A stretch of DNA of 64,000 nt from Erwinia rhapontici. GTDB taxonomy: Bacteria; Pseudomonadota; Gammaproteobacteria; Enterobacterales; Enterobacteriaceae. Under the pieces are notes generated by a model. That model was given only the letters and a program-made list of their open reading frames with translations. It was not told the origin of the DNA and did no database searches. Shown one piece after another: positions 38,922-48,219 of the stretch (its first letter is position 1; each line of letters opens with the position of its first letter). The stretch is from NCBI RefSeq assembly GCF_012271765.1, contig NZ_VRKO01000016.1:496001-560000 (forward strand), written 5' to 3'. A program made the position numbers and the translations under genes.

Positions 38922-39872
38922 TTAGTTAACGGTGCGCCAGGCGCCAATCGCCGGGTCGGCCAGGTCGGCGTGCAGGTCATCCACCAACAGCACGTTCACT
39001 TTCACACCTGCGTCGATGATGCCTGACCAGGTTTTGCGTACGGCATCCACCGTTGCTTTCAATGCAGCCCCATCGCTGGCCTGCGCTTTGTCCATTTTCA
39101 CCAACAGCGCACCATCAAATGACCACACATGCAGGTTATTATTAAAGGGCAGCACCAGCCAGCTGTTAGGGGCATCGCGCCGTGCCAGCACCAGGCGCTG
39201 GTTATTCACTGCCACCACATCCAGGGAGTCTGGCTTCGGATGCAGATGCGTCAGCGGATAGCCCTGATAGAAACTGACGGCCAGCGGTTCGCGCGAGTTA
39301 CCCTGAGCCAGCGTCAGTGTACTCGAGCCTTCCAGCCAGCCTTCGGTAGAGCAATTCATCGTTTTATCGTCAGGGATAAACAGCGACTGGCCGTTATCAT
39401 CCCACCAGGTACGGAAATGGCAGCCGCCGGGAAGATCGAAATGCTGCAACGGCTCGGCGTTAGCCGGCTGCGAGAGATCGAGTGGCGAGGCATTACTGGC
39501 CGTTGCCGTCGCGGTGGCATCCGCGGTGACAATCGGGCGCCAGCTCTGCTCTTTTGCCGCCGTGCCGGTCGCCAAAACCGTGCCTTTACCATTGGTCATC
39601 TGCCAGGGCAGTTCCAGCAGTTTGCCACATTGATTTTGCAGTAAATTTCCCACGCGCGGTAAGAAGCTGGTCAGCACGCCCGATTCGGTACTTTTACCGG
39701 AAACGATGCGCAGGTTAAGCGTCTCCTGGCACCATGCCGCAGGCGTGTTGCTGGTCACATTATCGATAAACACTTCCAGCTCAAGGCTGGGGGAATAGAC
39801 CACTCGATAGTCTGCCGCCTGGGCCGTGGTGGCGAACAACAGAGTCAATGTAGCTGGCAACCAAAATTTCAT
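38922..39872 (-). CDS. Exported protein of unknown function in the T6SS-related operon
   Basis: A 316-residue protein. The ATG at 39872 follows AAGGAA and gives a clear signal peptide (MKFWLPATLTLLFATTAQA), so the mature protein is periplasmic. It has cysteine pairs (~53 and ~87; ~167 and ~190) that could form disulfides, and the C-terminal half resembles repeated beta-strands ending in VLLVDDLHADLADPAIGAWR. I do not recognise the family. It lies 35 bp before the kinase gene and 15 bp after the phosphatase gene, suggesting a joint role, possibly with the periplasmic part of PpkA; that is inference. Confidence 0.75.
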   Translation of the reverse strand: MKFWLPATLTLLFATTAQAADYRVVYSPSLELEVFIDNVTSNTPAAWCQETLNLRIVSGKSTESGVLTSFLPRVGNLLQNQCGKLLELPWQMTNGKGTVLATGTAAKEQSWRPIVTADATATATASNASPLDLSQPANAEPLQHFDLPGGCHFRTWWDDNGQSLFIPDDKTMNCSTEGWLEGSSTLTLAQGNSREPLAVSFYQGYPLTHLHPKPDSLDVVAVNNQRLVLARRDAPNSWLVLPFNNNLHVWSFDGALLVKMDKAQASDGAALKATVDAVRKTWSGIIDAGVKVNVLLVDDLHADLADPAIGAWRTVN

Positions 39873-39886
39873 AGCATTCCTTGGTG

Positions 39887-40663
39887 TTAATCGCGTGGCG
39901 GGAGAAAACGGGCAGAATCCGCCATGGAAAAGAGTAATGTGGTCTCTTGAGGTGAACCCACCCATACCGCCACGGCGCTCAGATTATCTGTTTTTGCGCT
40001 ACGGTCGATGGCTTTTTGCATCAGCGCCAGCCACTCGGCAGGGGAATTAACCATCCGAAGCGCCTGCTCCATCTCGGCGGGCGTCAGGTTACTCCAGAAA
40101 CCATCCGTGCAAATTAAAAATGCGTCACCATCTTCCAGCGCCATCACTTCGCTGTAACCATGCGGACTCGCGGTATCAGCACCCAGGGCGTTATACAGTA
40201 AATTACTGTTAATTCCCGTATTTTCGTAACCTGCATCCTGCAACTGCTGTACCAGACTGTGGTCGCGGGTGACGCTATGGACGACCCCGCGACGGAAGAG
40301 ATAGACCCTGCTGTCCCCGGCATGTACCCACCAGGCGTGCAGGGCATCACGGTTAATAAACAGCGCAGCCAGCGTGGTGCTCATCTGGTGAAAATTCGGA
40401 TTAATCTCCTGCACATGGCGAATAGCTTGCTCGGTATTGTCTATCAGCGTAGCCGTATGCTCGGGGTGCAGGGGCGCTTCGCCGTCCAGCTGACCAAGCA
40501 GGGTATCGCGGGCAATCTGCGCGGCCAGTTCGCCACCCGCACTTCCTGCCACACCATCGCAGACCATAAAGCAGGCACTGTGTTGCCCCAGCAGGGCGCC
40601 AGTGGTGTCTTGATTGCTTTCACGCTGGCCGATCTGGCTGGTGGCAAAATAATTGATATTCAT
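39887..40663 (-). CDS. pppA: PP2C-type serine/threonine phosphatase PppA
   Basis: A 258-residue cytosolic phosphatase of the Stp1/PP2C family with metal-binding aspartates in ESNQDTTGALL, VCDGVAGSAGG, VHAGDSRVYLFR, LICTDGFWSNLT and AKTDNLSAVAV. It removes PpkA-added phosphate from Fha-type substrates in T6SS post-translational control. It overlaps the FHA gene by 4 bp. Confidence 0.9.
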   Translation of the reverse strand: MNINYFATSQIGQRESNQDTTGALLGQHSACFMVCDGVAGSAGGELAAQIARDTLLGQLDGEAPLHPEHTATLIDNTEQAIRHVQEINPNFHQMSTTLAALFINRDALHAWWVHAGDSRVYLFRRGVVHSVTRDHSLVQQLQDAGYENTGINSNLLYNALGADTASPHGYSEVMALEDGDAFLICTDGFWSNLTPAEMEQALRMVNSPAEWLALMQKAIDRSAKTDNLSAVAVWVGSPQETTLLFSMADSARFLPPRD

Positions 40664-41832
40664 GCATCTTCCGGGGGAGTTTGCGAATCTTTATATTGAT
40701 TAACTTCCACATCGTAAGCGTGCAGGAATGCTTCACCAAACAGGGTGTGGAAGTCATCCTCAATTTCCCCCGCGGTCTGCTGATAGTGGCGCATAAAATA
40801 GTCCCAAAGTGCCGCTTTCTTCGTGCTGCTCAGCGCCAGACGTGGCACCACGCCATCGCGACGGGCCAAATCTTCCAGCCGCTGTGGATTAAAGGATTGC
40901 AACATTGCGGCAATAATGGCGCGAATACCGGCGATCATCCCCAACTGGTGGGCCTGTAAATCGACCAGCGCATCGCGTACTGCCTGCTCCGGTGGCATAA
41001 AGCCTGGCATCTGGCTCTGGTAAATCTGCATCAATACGGTTTTACCGGAGGGGAGGATCTTAAAGGGATTATTCGCCTCATTAAGGATCATGGTCATCTC
41101 TGCCTTAACCCCGCGCTTGAGGATCGAGCGTGACGAGAGCAACGCAACCGTTCCCTGTGAGAACAGGCTCAGCATACGCCCGGTGGTACGCATCTGGTCT
41201 TCAGTTAGTGGGGTTTTCTCCAGCGTGGTATCCAGCCCCATACCGTCCAGCAGGGCGGCCAGCAGACGCTGTTCACGCGAGCCCTCAGCACTGCTGTCAT
41301 GAGCGCCAGCGGGCGCATCGTGACTGACCGGATCGATGCCCAGCCGGGCCACCGTCTGGCGCGCCGATCGCAGCCCAAGCGCCTCGGCAGTGAGGCTTTC
41401 CATCTGCGGCACGATAAGGTCATCAGCGGTGTGCTGCATTCTTAAGGGATCGTCATTGCTGCCATCATCGTCAGCAAACAGCGACAGCGGATCAATATGT
41501 TGCTCTGTGGGGACCGTAACGCGCTGCGGGTCGCTGACATCAATCTGATAAGGGCCAATGGCTAAGGTATCGCCGTGATCAAGCATCACCTGGCTGCCGC
41601 GCATCAGTTCGCTGCCGTTGTGGATCACCGCGATCACACTGCCCTGGTTGGTCAGACGGCAGTCGCCGTTTGCCGCCACATGCACCAGCGCCTGTAAACG
41701 AGAGATTGCCCGGTCAGGGTCGGGCAGCACCAGATCGTTATCAACGCTGCGGCCAATCGTGCCGCCTGGTGGCAAAAAATCACAGGCGGTTACCGGAACA
41801 TCGGCCTGATTCTGCAAAATGGTCAATCGCAT
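40660..41832 (-). CDS. tagH: FHA-domain T6SS scaffold protein (TagH/Fha)
   Basis: A 390-residue cytosolic protein. The ATG at 41832 with AGGA upstream is preferred to a TTG five codons earlier. The N-terminal FHA domain (~1-100) carries GRSVDNDLVLPDPDRAISR, the phosphothreonine-binding Arg/Ser motif. The C-terminal domain (~190-385) matches the T6SS Fha C-terminal family (ILKRGVKAEMTMILNEANNP, MPGFMPPEQAVRDAL). Fha is phosphorylated by PpkA and promotes assembly through TssL in systems studied. Confidence 0.88.
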   Translation of the reverse strand: MRLTILQNQADVPVTACDFLPPGGTIGRSVDNDLVLPDPDRAISRLQALVHVAANGDCRLTNQGSVIAVIHNGSELMRGSQVMLDHGDTLAIGPYQIDVSDPQRVTVPTEQHIDPLSLFADDDGSNDDPLRMQHTADDLIVPQMESLTAEALGLRSARQTVARLGIDPVSHDAPAGAHDSSAEGSREQRLLAALLDGMGLDTTLEKTPLTEDQMRTTGRMLSLFSQGTVALLSSRSILKRGVKAEMTMILNEANNPFKILPSGKTVLMQIYQSQMPGFMPPEQAVRDALVDLQAHQLGMIAGIRAIIAAMLQSFNPQRLEDLARRDGVVPRLALSSTKKAALWDYFMRHYQQTAGEIEDDFHTLFGEAFLHAYDVEVNQYKDSQTPPEDA

Positions 41833-41870
41833 GCGTTTTTCCTGCAATGAGGCACGAAGGCCTGATCACT

Positions 41871-42569
41871 CTATTCAAACATCGGCGGATAGAGTCCGTG
41901 ACGGCCCGACAGCGATCCGGCTGCCGGATGAAATAACTGCGAAAACAGCTGAGCGGTCAAATTACCGCTGTGCTTATGGCTGGCAAGCGGATAGCCATCG
42001 CTCTGATTAGTCCACCAGTAACTGGTGTACTGTAAGGGGTCAAAGCGCGTGGCGACTTCCCGCCAGGCCAGCGTACACGGCAGATCCTGATAGCCAATCA
42101 CATCCATAATATCGGAGCGCCCGGTGTCCGGTAACGACAGCGGTGGGATGCCCCGCAGCGCCTGTTCCAGCCAGTCGGCGGAGTGCATCTGTTGTATGGC
42201 CTGATTCATCGTGGCGCCCAGCTCCTGGAACCATTCCCCGGAGATGGACAGCTGAGCCGGGTGCCAGGCTTTTACCGGCACGCTCTGAATCACCAGCAAC
42301 GGCCATGCGCGCCCGACTCTGTCGCGCGACGGCATCATGCAGCCGATCTGCACGCGTTGTACGCCCAAGGTGGCGGGCAGCGCGAAATTCCATATCGGCG
42401 CGCGGCTGAACGGGTCAGTCGTTCCGTCATGATGGTGATGCCAGTGTGCCAGCCCAAGCTGAAACCAGTGCGACCAACTGTCAATCAATGCCTGCGGCAT
42501 CCGGCGCAGTAAAAAGTCGCCTGCCGTAGGAAGCTTGCCATACCATCCCAGGTCATTTTTTACTGCCAT
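41871..42569 (-). CDS. tagF: T6SS-associated protein TagF
   Basis: A 232-residue protein of the TagF/ImpM family, recognised from the N-terminal LGWYGKLPTAGDFLLRRMP and PLLVIQSVP. TagF is a post-translational repressor of T6SS in Pseudomonas, acting with Fha, and is sometimes fused to PppA. Here it is a separate gene between the FHA gene (38 bp) and the short tssM (13 bp). Confidence 0.88.
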   Translation of the reverse strand: MAVKNDLGWYGKLPTAGDFLLRRMPQALIDSWSHWFQLGLAHWHHHHDGTTDPFSRAPIWNFALPATLGVQRVQIGCMMPSRDRVGRAWPLLVIQSVPVKAWHPAQLSISGEWFQELGATMNQAIQQMHSADWLEQALRGIPPLSLPDTGRSDIMDVIGYQDLPCTLAWREVATRFDPLQYTSYWWTNQSDGYPLASHKHSGNLTAQLFSQLFHPAAGSLSGRHGLYPPMFE

Positions 42570-42582
42570 GACGACGACCTTC

Positions 42583-44607
42583 TCAGTGAGCTGCGGTGAG
42601 TTGTCTGACCATCAGCGCGTTATCACGCATATAAGGCGAACTTAGTATCTGACGATCCAGTAACTGACTTAAATGCCAGTCCAACTGCTGGATTTGCTGT
42701 GTCGTGACGCTGGACGGCAGGCTGCGTTGCAGATTCTGCATCACCCAGCCGCGCAGGAACTCGCCGTCATAGCTGCGCGGCTGGTACAGCATCTGATAAG
42801 CGCGCAGGGCATTACGGCTGAACTCAGCATCTTTGCCGTCATCATTGCGTAGGGTTTGTGCGATGGTCTGCGCCACACGCGGCAGCAACAATGCTCTCAA
42901 AGCCCCCTGATACAGGCCCCAGGTCGCCTCACTGATCTGGTCTCCCCGGTACAGTCCGCCACGCAGGCTGAGCGGAGGAGCATTCAGTGAAAACTGGCTG
43001 CTTTCAGGTAATGCCACCAGACGGTTTAAGAAGGGTAGCAGATCCAGGATGTTGCCGTGATTATTGCCGGTCAATTGCACCGCTTCCCGCGTCACGGCAG
43101 GTAAGCGTGTGGACACCTGTTCCAGATAGTGCTGATTCTTATAATAGCTGGTGATCCACAAGGCTGACGCCGCCACTAACGCCACGCCGAGCACCGCATA
43201 GCCTGCCCGGTGTAGCAGACGGTTGCGCTGTTCCCAGGAGCGATCGCTGCCCGCCAGGCGGCGCTCTTTAAACACCACATCGCGCAGCAGGCCGTGAATA
43301 AAGTAGCTCTGTCCCTTATTCGCCGGGATCGGAGCGCTGCGATTCACACTGTCCCAGCTGGCAATCGACTGCCCCTGAGGTTGTGGCAGTTGCAGCTTGC
43401 GTGACAGTTCGCCCATCACCCGGTCAAACGGCAAACCTTCTTGTGTCCCGCTGGTAAAGAACAAACCGCGTGCAGCCCAGGGTGTTTCGCTGTTTTCCGG
43501 CGAGAAAACAATATCCAGATATTCAGCCAGAAGGGGACGCAGCGCGCTGAACTCCTGAGGAAACTGGAAACATTCAGCACGCAGGGTAAGGTCGCTTTCC
43601 TGTGCCATTTTGTCGCTGAGATCGGCCATCAGCCGGGATAAAAGGCACTGAAACTGCTGTTCAAATTGAGCGTGAAGTCGGCGATCGCCCAGGCCTGGCT
43701 CCCAGGGGAAAGTGAAGCCCCAAATCTGTTCACGTTGCTGCTTATCCAGCCGGGCGAAGTAACGCATAAAACCTTTGAGCAGGTCGGTTTTGGTCACCAT
43801 GATATACACCGGGAAGGGGATACCAGTTTGCTGGTGTAATTCTGCCATGCGCTGGCGCAGCGCCGTGGCCTGCGCATGGCGTGCCTCTGCTGAGTCGCTC
43901 AACAGCTCCGCCACGCTGATGGTCATGATCACGCCATTGATGGGCTGGCGCGGGCGATAGCGCTTTAACAGGGTGATAAAGGTTTGCCATTCGCTTGCAT
44001 CGCGTGCGCGCTGGTTCTCTTGCAGGGTATAACGCCCGGCAGTATCCAGCAGTACGGCCTCGCCGGTAAACCACCAGTCGCAGTGGCGGGTGCCGCCGAT
44101 ACCGCGCAGCGCGCTTTTCCCCATCGCATCACTGAGCGGGAAGTCGAGGCCGGAATTAATCAGTGCCGTGGTTTTACCGGCACCAGGCGCACCGACGATC
44201 AGATACCAGGGAAGCTGATAGAGATACTGCGCGCTGAAACGCTGTAGCCAGCCTTTACGTTTGCCAAACTGGGTTTTCTTTAACAGCATCGCCGCTTCAC
44301 TGAAGCGGTTATTGAGCATTTCACCCGTAGCCTGTAATTCCGCGTGGTCGATATTGCTGAGTTGCAGGCGGGTCAGCAACTTGCTGTTGAACCAGGCGCG
44401 GTAAAGCTGAGGGATAAGCTGAAAGAGTATCCACAAAAAGTAGCACAGACCGATTAACAGCTGGCGATTTAATGGGCTGTCCAGCGACTGGAAACGGGTA
44501 AAAGGCAGCAGCGGTCCCACCATCCAGATCAGGGCAGACAGCGCGGTAACACCGACCAGCCCCCATAACAGGCGGCTGGAGAGCAGTGAAAAGAAAGTCT
44601 TCAGCAT
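42583..44607 (-). CDS. tssM: TssM (IcmF) membrane protein lacking its C-terminal region
   Basis: A 674-residue protein; canonical TssM is about 1,100-1,200 residues. Present are two N-terminal helices (~10-32, ~48-68), a cytosolic GTPase-like domain with Walker A GAPGAGKTT (139-147), DTAGRY and TKTD, and the third helix (~455-477). Only about 200 residues of the periplasmic region follow before the stop; the C-terminal beta-domain that contacts TssJ is missing, and tagF begins 13 bp later, so the missing part is not encoded in another frame nearby. The remaining frame is intact. It may be a decayed T6SS subunit or one adapted to a reduced complex. The start overlaps the tssL stop by one base. 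Confidence 0.87.
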   Translation of the reverse strand: MLKTFFSLLSSRLLWGLVGVTALSALIWMVGPLLPFTRFQSLDSPLNRQLLIGLCYFLWILFQLIPQLYRAWFNSKLLTRLQLSNIDHAELQATGEMLNNRFSEAAMLLKKTQFGKRKGWLQRFSAQYLYQLPWYLIVGAPGAGKTTALINSGLDFPLSDAMGKSALRGIGGTRHCDWWFTGEAVLLDTAGRYTLQENQRARDASEWQTFITLLKRYRPRQPINGVIMTISVAELLSDSAEARHAQATALRQRMAELHQQTGIPFPVYIMVTKTDLLKGFMRYFARLDKQQREQIWGFTFPWEPGLGDRRLHAQFEQQFQCLLSRLMADLSDKMAQESDLTLRAECFQFPQEFSALRPLLAEYLDIVFSPENSETPWAARGLFFTSGTQEGLPFDRVMGELSRKLQLPQPQGQSIASWDSVNRSAPIPANKGQSYFIHGLLRDVVFKERRLAGSDRSWEQRNRLLHRAGYAVLGVALVAASALWITSYYKNQHYLEQVSTRLPAVTREAVQLTGNNHGNILDLLPFLNRLVALPESSQFSLNAPPLSLRGGLYRGDQISEATWGLYQGALRALLLPRVAQTIAQTLRNDDGKDAEFSRNALRAYQMLYQPRSYDGEFLRGWVMQNLQRSLPSSVTTQQIQQLDWHLSQLLDRQILSSPYMRDNALMVRQLTAAH

Positions 44608-45827
44608 TAATTTTTCCCCGGAGTGTGGCTGTCGTCTGACTCAGGGGCAGCGAACAGGGTGATTTCAACGCGGCGGTTCTGCGCGCGATTTTCGCTACTG
44701 TCGTTCGGTAACAGTGCACCGCTATCACCCCGGCCCTGTGCGCGCACGTTGATGCCTGGCTGGGCGATCAACTGCGCCATCATGCTGCTGATGGCGCGCG
44801 CCTGGGTGGCAGAGTATTCATAGTTTGAGGGAAAACGGCTGGACAGTATCCGCTCGTCATCCGTATAGACGCTGACCAGAATGGTCCCTTTGGCGGACTC
44901 CATCGCGGTGGCCACGCGGGCAATCAGCGCACGACCTTCAGGAGACAGCACCGTCGTGGATGGCGCGAATAAGCGATCGGCCGGCAGGATGACTTTACTG
45001 CCGTTGGCGCTGTCGGTGACATCAACCTTACGTTCGGCAATCAGATCGCTCAGACGCAGGCGTAAATCGAGCAGGGCCTGCGGAGCTGCACCGCGCTGTC
45101 CTGCGACCACTTTTGGCAGCGGCGTTTGCCAGATCTGCCGCAGTAGCGGTTCTGCTGCATTGCCCAGACGCCAGTTGAGACTGGAAAAAATCAGGCAGCC
45201 AACAAATGTGGCAAGAGAGATACAGACCCACAGCGGCACAGGCGGGCGCCACAGCGTATTTTGCCCGGCGGCGACGACCGTTTGCAGAGGAGGCGGTTCC
45301 TGTTGTCCACGCGTTTCCTGGATAAGCTGTGCGAGGCGGGTACGTACGGCATCCCGTTGCAGGCGGCCGTTATCCATGCTGCGATAGCGACCCTCATAAC
45401 CCAGCAGTAAACAGAAATGGATCACTTCCAGTAGCCAGAGGTGCTGGGTGGGATTCTGGGAAATGCGTGCGAGCAGCTGAAAGACTTTTTCGCCGCCCCA
45501 GCTTTCATTATGGAACGTGACCAGCAAACCATTGCCGGACCAGACGCCACGGCTGCCCCAGGGGGTTTGTGCTGCGGCTTCGTCCAGCACCGCGCAAAGT
45601 GTATAGCGGGCACCAATAATCATTTCAAACGGCATGCCAGTCTGTTTGCAGCGTGTTTCGAACTGGCGTATTTCATCGATCAGCTGATGGCGTAAACCGG
45701 CCGGATCGTCATGGGTGGCCGCCAGACGAATTTGTACAATGGCATTGAGCAGCGGAGAGGCCGCTGTTACCAGGGGATTGTCTGGGCTGACCGGTGTAGC
45801 TGGGTCAACGGGAAATTCCGACGTCAT
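44607..45827 (-). CDS. tssL: TssL (IcmH/DotU) with C-terminal OmpA-like domain
   Basis: A 406-residue protein. The N-terminal DotU domain (~20-185) shows VQIRLAATHDDPAGLRHQL, YTLCAVLDEAAAQTPWG and LGYEGRYRS. One membrane helix (~205-225) anchors it in the inner membrane. The periplasmic C-terminus (~285-395) is an OmpA/MotB peptidoglycan-binding domain with SVYTDDERI and SATQARAISSMMAQLI ... NRRVEIT. In T6SS, TssL joins TssM and TssJ in the envelope complex. It is the second gene of the leftward operon; an upstream lipoprotein gene lies 116 bp away. Confidence 0.9.
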   Translation of the reverse strand: MTSEFPVDPATPVSPDNPLVTAASPLLNAIVQIRLAATHDDPAGLRHQLIDEIRQFETRCKQTGMPFEMIIGARYTLCAVLDEAAAQTPWGSRGVWSGNGLLVTFHNESWGGEKVFQLLARISQNPTQHLWLLEVIHFCLLLGYEGRYRSMDNGRLQRDAVRTRLAQLIQETRGQQEPPPLQTVVAAGQNTLWRPPVPLWVCISLATFVGCLIFSSLNWRLGNAAEPLLRQIWQTPLPKVVAGQRGAAPQALLDLRLRLSDLIAERKVDVTDSANGSKVILPADRLFAPSTTVLSPEGRALIARVATAMESAKGTILVSVYTDDERILSSRFPSNYEYSATQARAISSMMAQLIAQPGINVRAQGRGDSGALLPNDSSENRAQNRRVEITLFAAPESDDSHTPGKN

Positions 45828-45943
45828 CAGGATGTGTTAATCTCGGCTGTGTGCCAGCAGGCAAATAGGGTCAACTTCACCGTAGAGTGAATAAAACGCT
45901 TTTGCTGCCATCCGTGGCAACGGTGAGGCCTTATCCGGCGCGC

Positions 45944-46435
45944 TTACTCCAGAATCCAGGTCGCCGTATTATTGTTGCGGCAGGCTTTGCTCTTACCGCC
46001 AACATCGACGCACACTTTCTTGCTGTTTTTACGCGGGCGCGGGCGGTCACTGCGCAGTGTGGCATCGTACATATCGCTCTTCACCCCAGCTTTCAGCGGC
46101 ACGTAGCCAATCAGCTGTTGCTCATCAACGTCAGCAATGGCGAACCAGCGGTTCTCCACTTCACCCAGCACCAGGAACGGCTTACCGTTTTCCAGATAGC
46201 GCACCACTTTGCCACTATAGTCGGGACGGGTCATGACAGACGCATTATACAGGGCGCGATAATTCTCATTCACTGGAGTGAAGGATGCGGGGGCTTTCAC
46301 CGCATAGCGATGCGTTAACGTTACGCCATCAACAACGCTGCTGACGACGGTGTCATCAGTGACAGGCGGTGGAGGCGCTTTGCATCCCGCTAAAGTGAGC
46401 ACGGCCAGCAGGGTAAACGCGATGCTAATTTTCAC
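45944..46435 (-). CDS. SH3-like domain lipoprotein at the head of the T6SS-related operon
   Basis: A 163-residue lipoprotein precursor. The GTG at 46435 is chosen: GAGGA lies about 6 nt upstream, and the protein then starts MKISIAFTLLAVLTLAGC with a good lipobox (Cys18). The mature part contains an SH3-like stretch (GKVVRYLENGKPFLVLGEVE, WFAIADVDEQQLIGYVPL) and a basic tail with two Cys. It is not a TssJ homologue by appearance, though it occupies a similar place (lipoprotein beside TssL/TssM). Peptidoglycan or protein binding in the periplasm is a reasonable guess. Confidence 0.72.
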   Translation of the reverse strand: MKISIAFTLLAVLTLAGCKAPPPPVTDDTVVSSVVDGVTLTHRYAVKAPASFTPVNENYRALYNASVMTRPDYSGKVVRYLENGKPFLVLGEVENRWFAIADVDEQQLIGYVPLKAGVKSDMYDATLRSDRPRPRKNSKKVCVDVGGKSKACRNNNTATWILE

Positions 46436-46929
46436 ATTGGTCCTCGTGAATATCATCTATAAATCGGGTTCTTTACAGACGCGACAGGGCGGCATTAAAC
46501 GACGCCATATCGTGTTATTAAAAGTCAATTACTCTGTACGTTCCAGGAAAAAATCTCACAGGTTTACATAAAGATAATTCTCATGTCAGTTTACCTGACG
46601 CTTTTGGGAATGGAAACCATTGCAGGAGCCTGTTGAACATGTTATCGGCCTGCTATAAGCGTGACAGAGTTTGCCTGAAAGGTGACAAAACGGCAATTTG
46701 ATTAGCGTCAATAATCGGTATTCCGCTCTGCGCTATGGTGGTTGCTTAGAAACCACACGCTGGCTGACTATCACGTAATTGAATGAATAAATATGACTAA
46801 TTGATTCCGTATCACTCCAGTAAACAGGCACTATGCCTTTTTTCAGTGAAATGCCAGTCAGGTTCGTCGCGCCATCCCGGCACGGTAATTGCTTAGCCAG
46901 ACCTTTTGAATGCTAGCGGAGTTAAGTCG
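46436..46929. promoter_or_regulatory. Divergent region between T6SS-related operon and nasR
   Basis: This 494 bp non-coding stretch contains an FNR-like TTGAT-TAGC-GTCAA (46698-46711, one mismatch), a hairpin TGGTTGCTTAGAAACCA near 46737 and a short AGGCA-CTA-TGCCT hairpin followed by T-residues (46826-46843). The promoters of both units must lie here. None of these sites is certain. Confidence 0.35.
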
Positions 46930-48219
46930 ATGACAGATCATTATCCTTCTGCGCTGGCGTATCTTCTGGCATCACGGCAGCGGGAAATCGCCAGCCTGCG
47001 CTCCCTTTTACAGAGCGGAAGGCTGACAACGGAAGTCAGTCAGTTGATTCATGAGATTCAGCGCGAACGGGGAGCAAGCAATCTGTGGATTTGTTCTCAG
47101 GGGCAGTTGTTCAGTGACGAGCTATCGCAGTGCGGATGCCGGGTCACTCGCAGCCAGCAAGAGGTGATGCTCCTGCTACCGGCCGTGCCGGATGACAGTC
47201 AGGAGGGGCCCGCATCCAGCCGTCTCTACAGCCGTATTGCCACCGCCTTGCAGGCACTGGGGGAGCTGAGCACGCTGCGGAAGCAGGTGCGGACATTGCA
47301 GTTGACCCAGGCCGTTGTCATGGAGCAGTTCAACCATATTATCCGCCAGTTGCTGAACCTGGTGTTTGAAATGGTGGATACCGCTTCGGACCCCGGTGTT
47401 TCGCGCGTGTTAATTGCCATGTTCAGCTTTATGCAGGGTAAAGAACTGGCCGGGCAGGAACGGTCTATCGGCGCGGCAGGGTTTGCTTCCGGGCAATTTA
47501 CCCCGGCGATCAGTCAACAGATTGTAGCGTTGATTGATGCCCAGGAGCGCTGTTTTAGCCATTTTACCGGATTCGCAGACGAAGAGAGCCTGCAACGCTG
47601 GCAGCAGGTGGCGCAGAGTGAAAATAATATCGAGCGGTTAAGGCGTATAGCCTGCACGACTGCACGAACTGATGAGCAGGGCGCGGCAATGGCGCTGCGT
47701 TGGCATCAGTCTTTGAGCCAGCGGATCGATGGGCTGAAAACGGTGGAAGATTGTCTTGCTCGCGCGCTGATGCAGCGCTGCCGCCAGAGTATTGCTGCGG
47801 CTGAAGCTCAGCGGGATATCACCCCGATCGACCTGCAACAACAGATGCAAAAAAGTGCCCGTGAGCCGGCCTGGAGCGTCTTCATCGCTGGAAATGACGG
47901 ACGGGCACCTGTTTCGTCAGGCACGCAGGAGCCCGGTGGGCTGACACCTCAACTGGGACGGTCATTACTGGCGCTGATCCAGCAGCAGTCACAGCGGCTT
48001 CAGGATCAGGATAATGAGCTGGCCGCCATGCGAGCCAGTATTGAGGATCGTAAGCAGATCGACCGCGCCAAAGTGTTACTGATGCAGCACCACGGCTACA
48101 GTGAAGAGCAAGCCTGGCAGGCGCTACGTAAAATGGCGATGAATCAGAACAAGCGCATGGCGGATATTGCCAGCGCACTGCTGGCGGTGGCTTCTGCATT
48201 TGCGTCTCAGGACAACTAA
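46930..48219 (+). CDS. nasR: NasR nitrate/nitrite-responsive antitermination regulator
   Basis: A 429-residue cytosolic regulator. The ATG at 46930 gives MTDHYPSALAYLLASRQREI. Residues ~30-300 form the NIT sensor domain (LIHEIQRERGASNLWICSQG near its start). The C-terminus (~365-425) is an ANTAR RNA-binding domain with RKQIDRAKVLLMQHHGYSEE and ALRKMAMNQNKRMADIA. NasR of Klebsiella binds nitrate or nitrite and prevents termination in the leader of the nas operon. A leader with matching features is located directly downstream (48392-48527), so the target is almost certainly the nirB-cobA unit. Confidence 0.93.
   Translation: MTDHYPSALAYLLASRQREIASLRSLLQSGRLTTEVSQLIHEIQRERGASNLWICSQGQLFSDELSQCGCRVTRSQQEVMLLLPAVPDDSQEGPASSRLYSRIATALQALGELSTLRKQVRTLQLTQAVVMEQFNHIIRQLLNLVFEMVDTASDPGVSRVLIAMFSFMQGKELAGQERSIGAAGFASGQFTPAISQQIVALIDAQERCFSHFTGFADEESLQRWQQVAQSENNIERLRRIACTTARTDEQGAAMALRWHQSLSQRIDGLKTVEDCLARALMQRCRQSIAAAEAQRDITPIDLQQQMQKSAREPAWSVFIAGNDGRAPVSSGTQEPGGLTPQLGRSLLALIQQQSQRLQDQDNELAAMRASIEDRKQIDRAKVLLMQHHGYSEEQAWQALRKMAMNQNKRMADIASALLAVASAFASQDN

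Noticed and set aside
46698..46711. FNR site upstream of nasR
   Set aside because: TTGAT-TAGC-GTCAA has one mismatch and no supporting promoter geometry; kept only as a remark in the intergenic entry.
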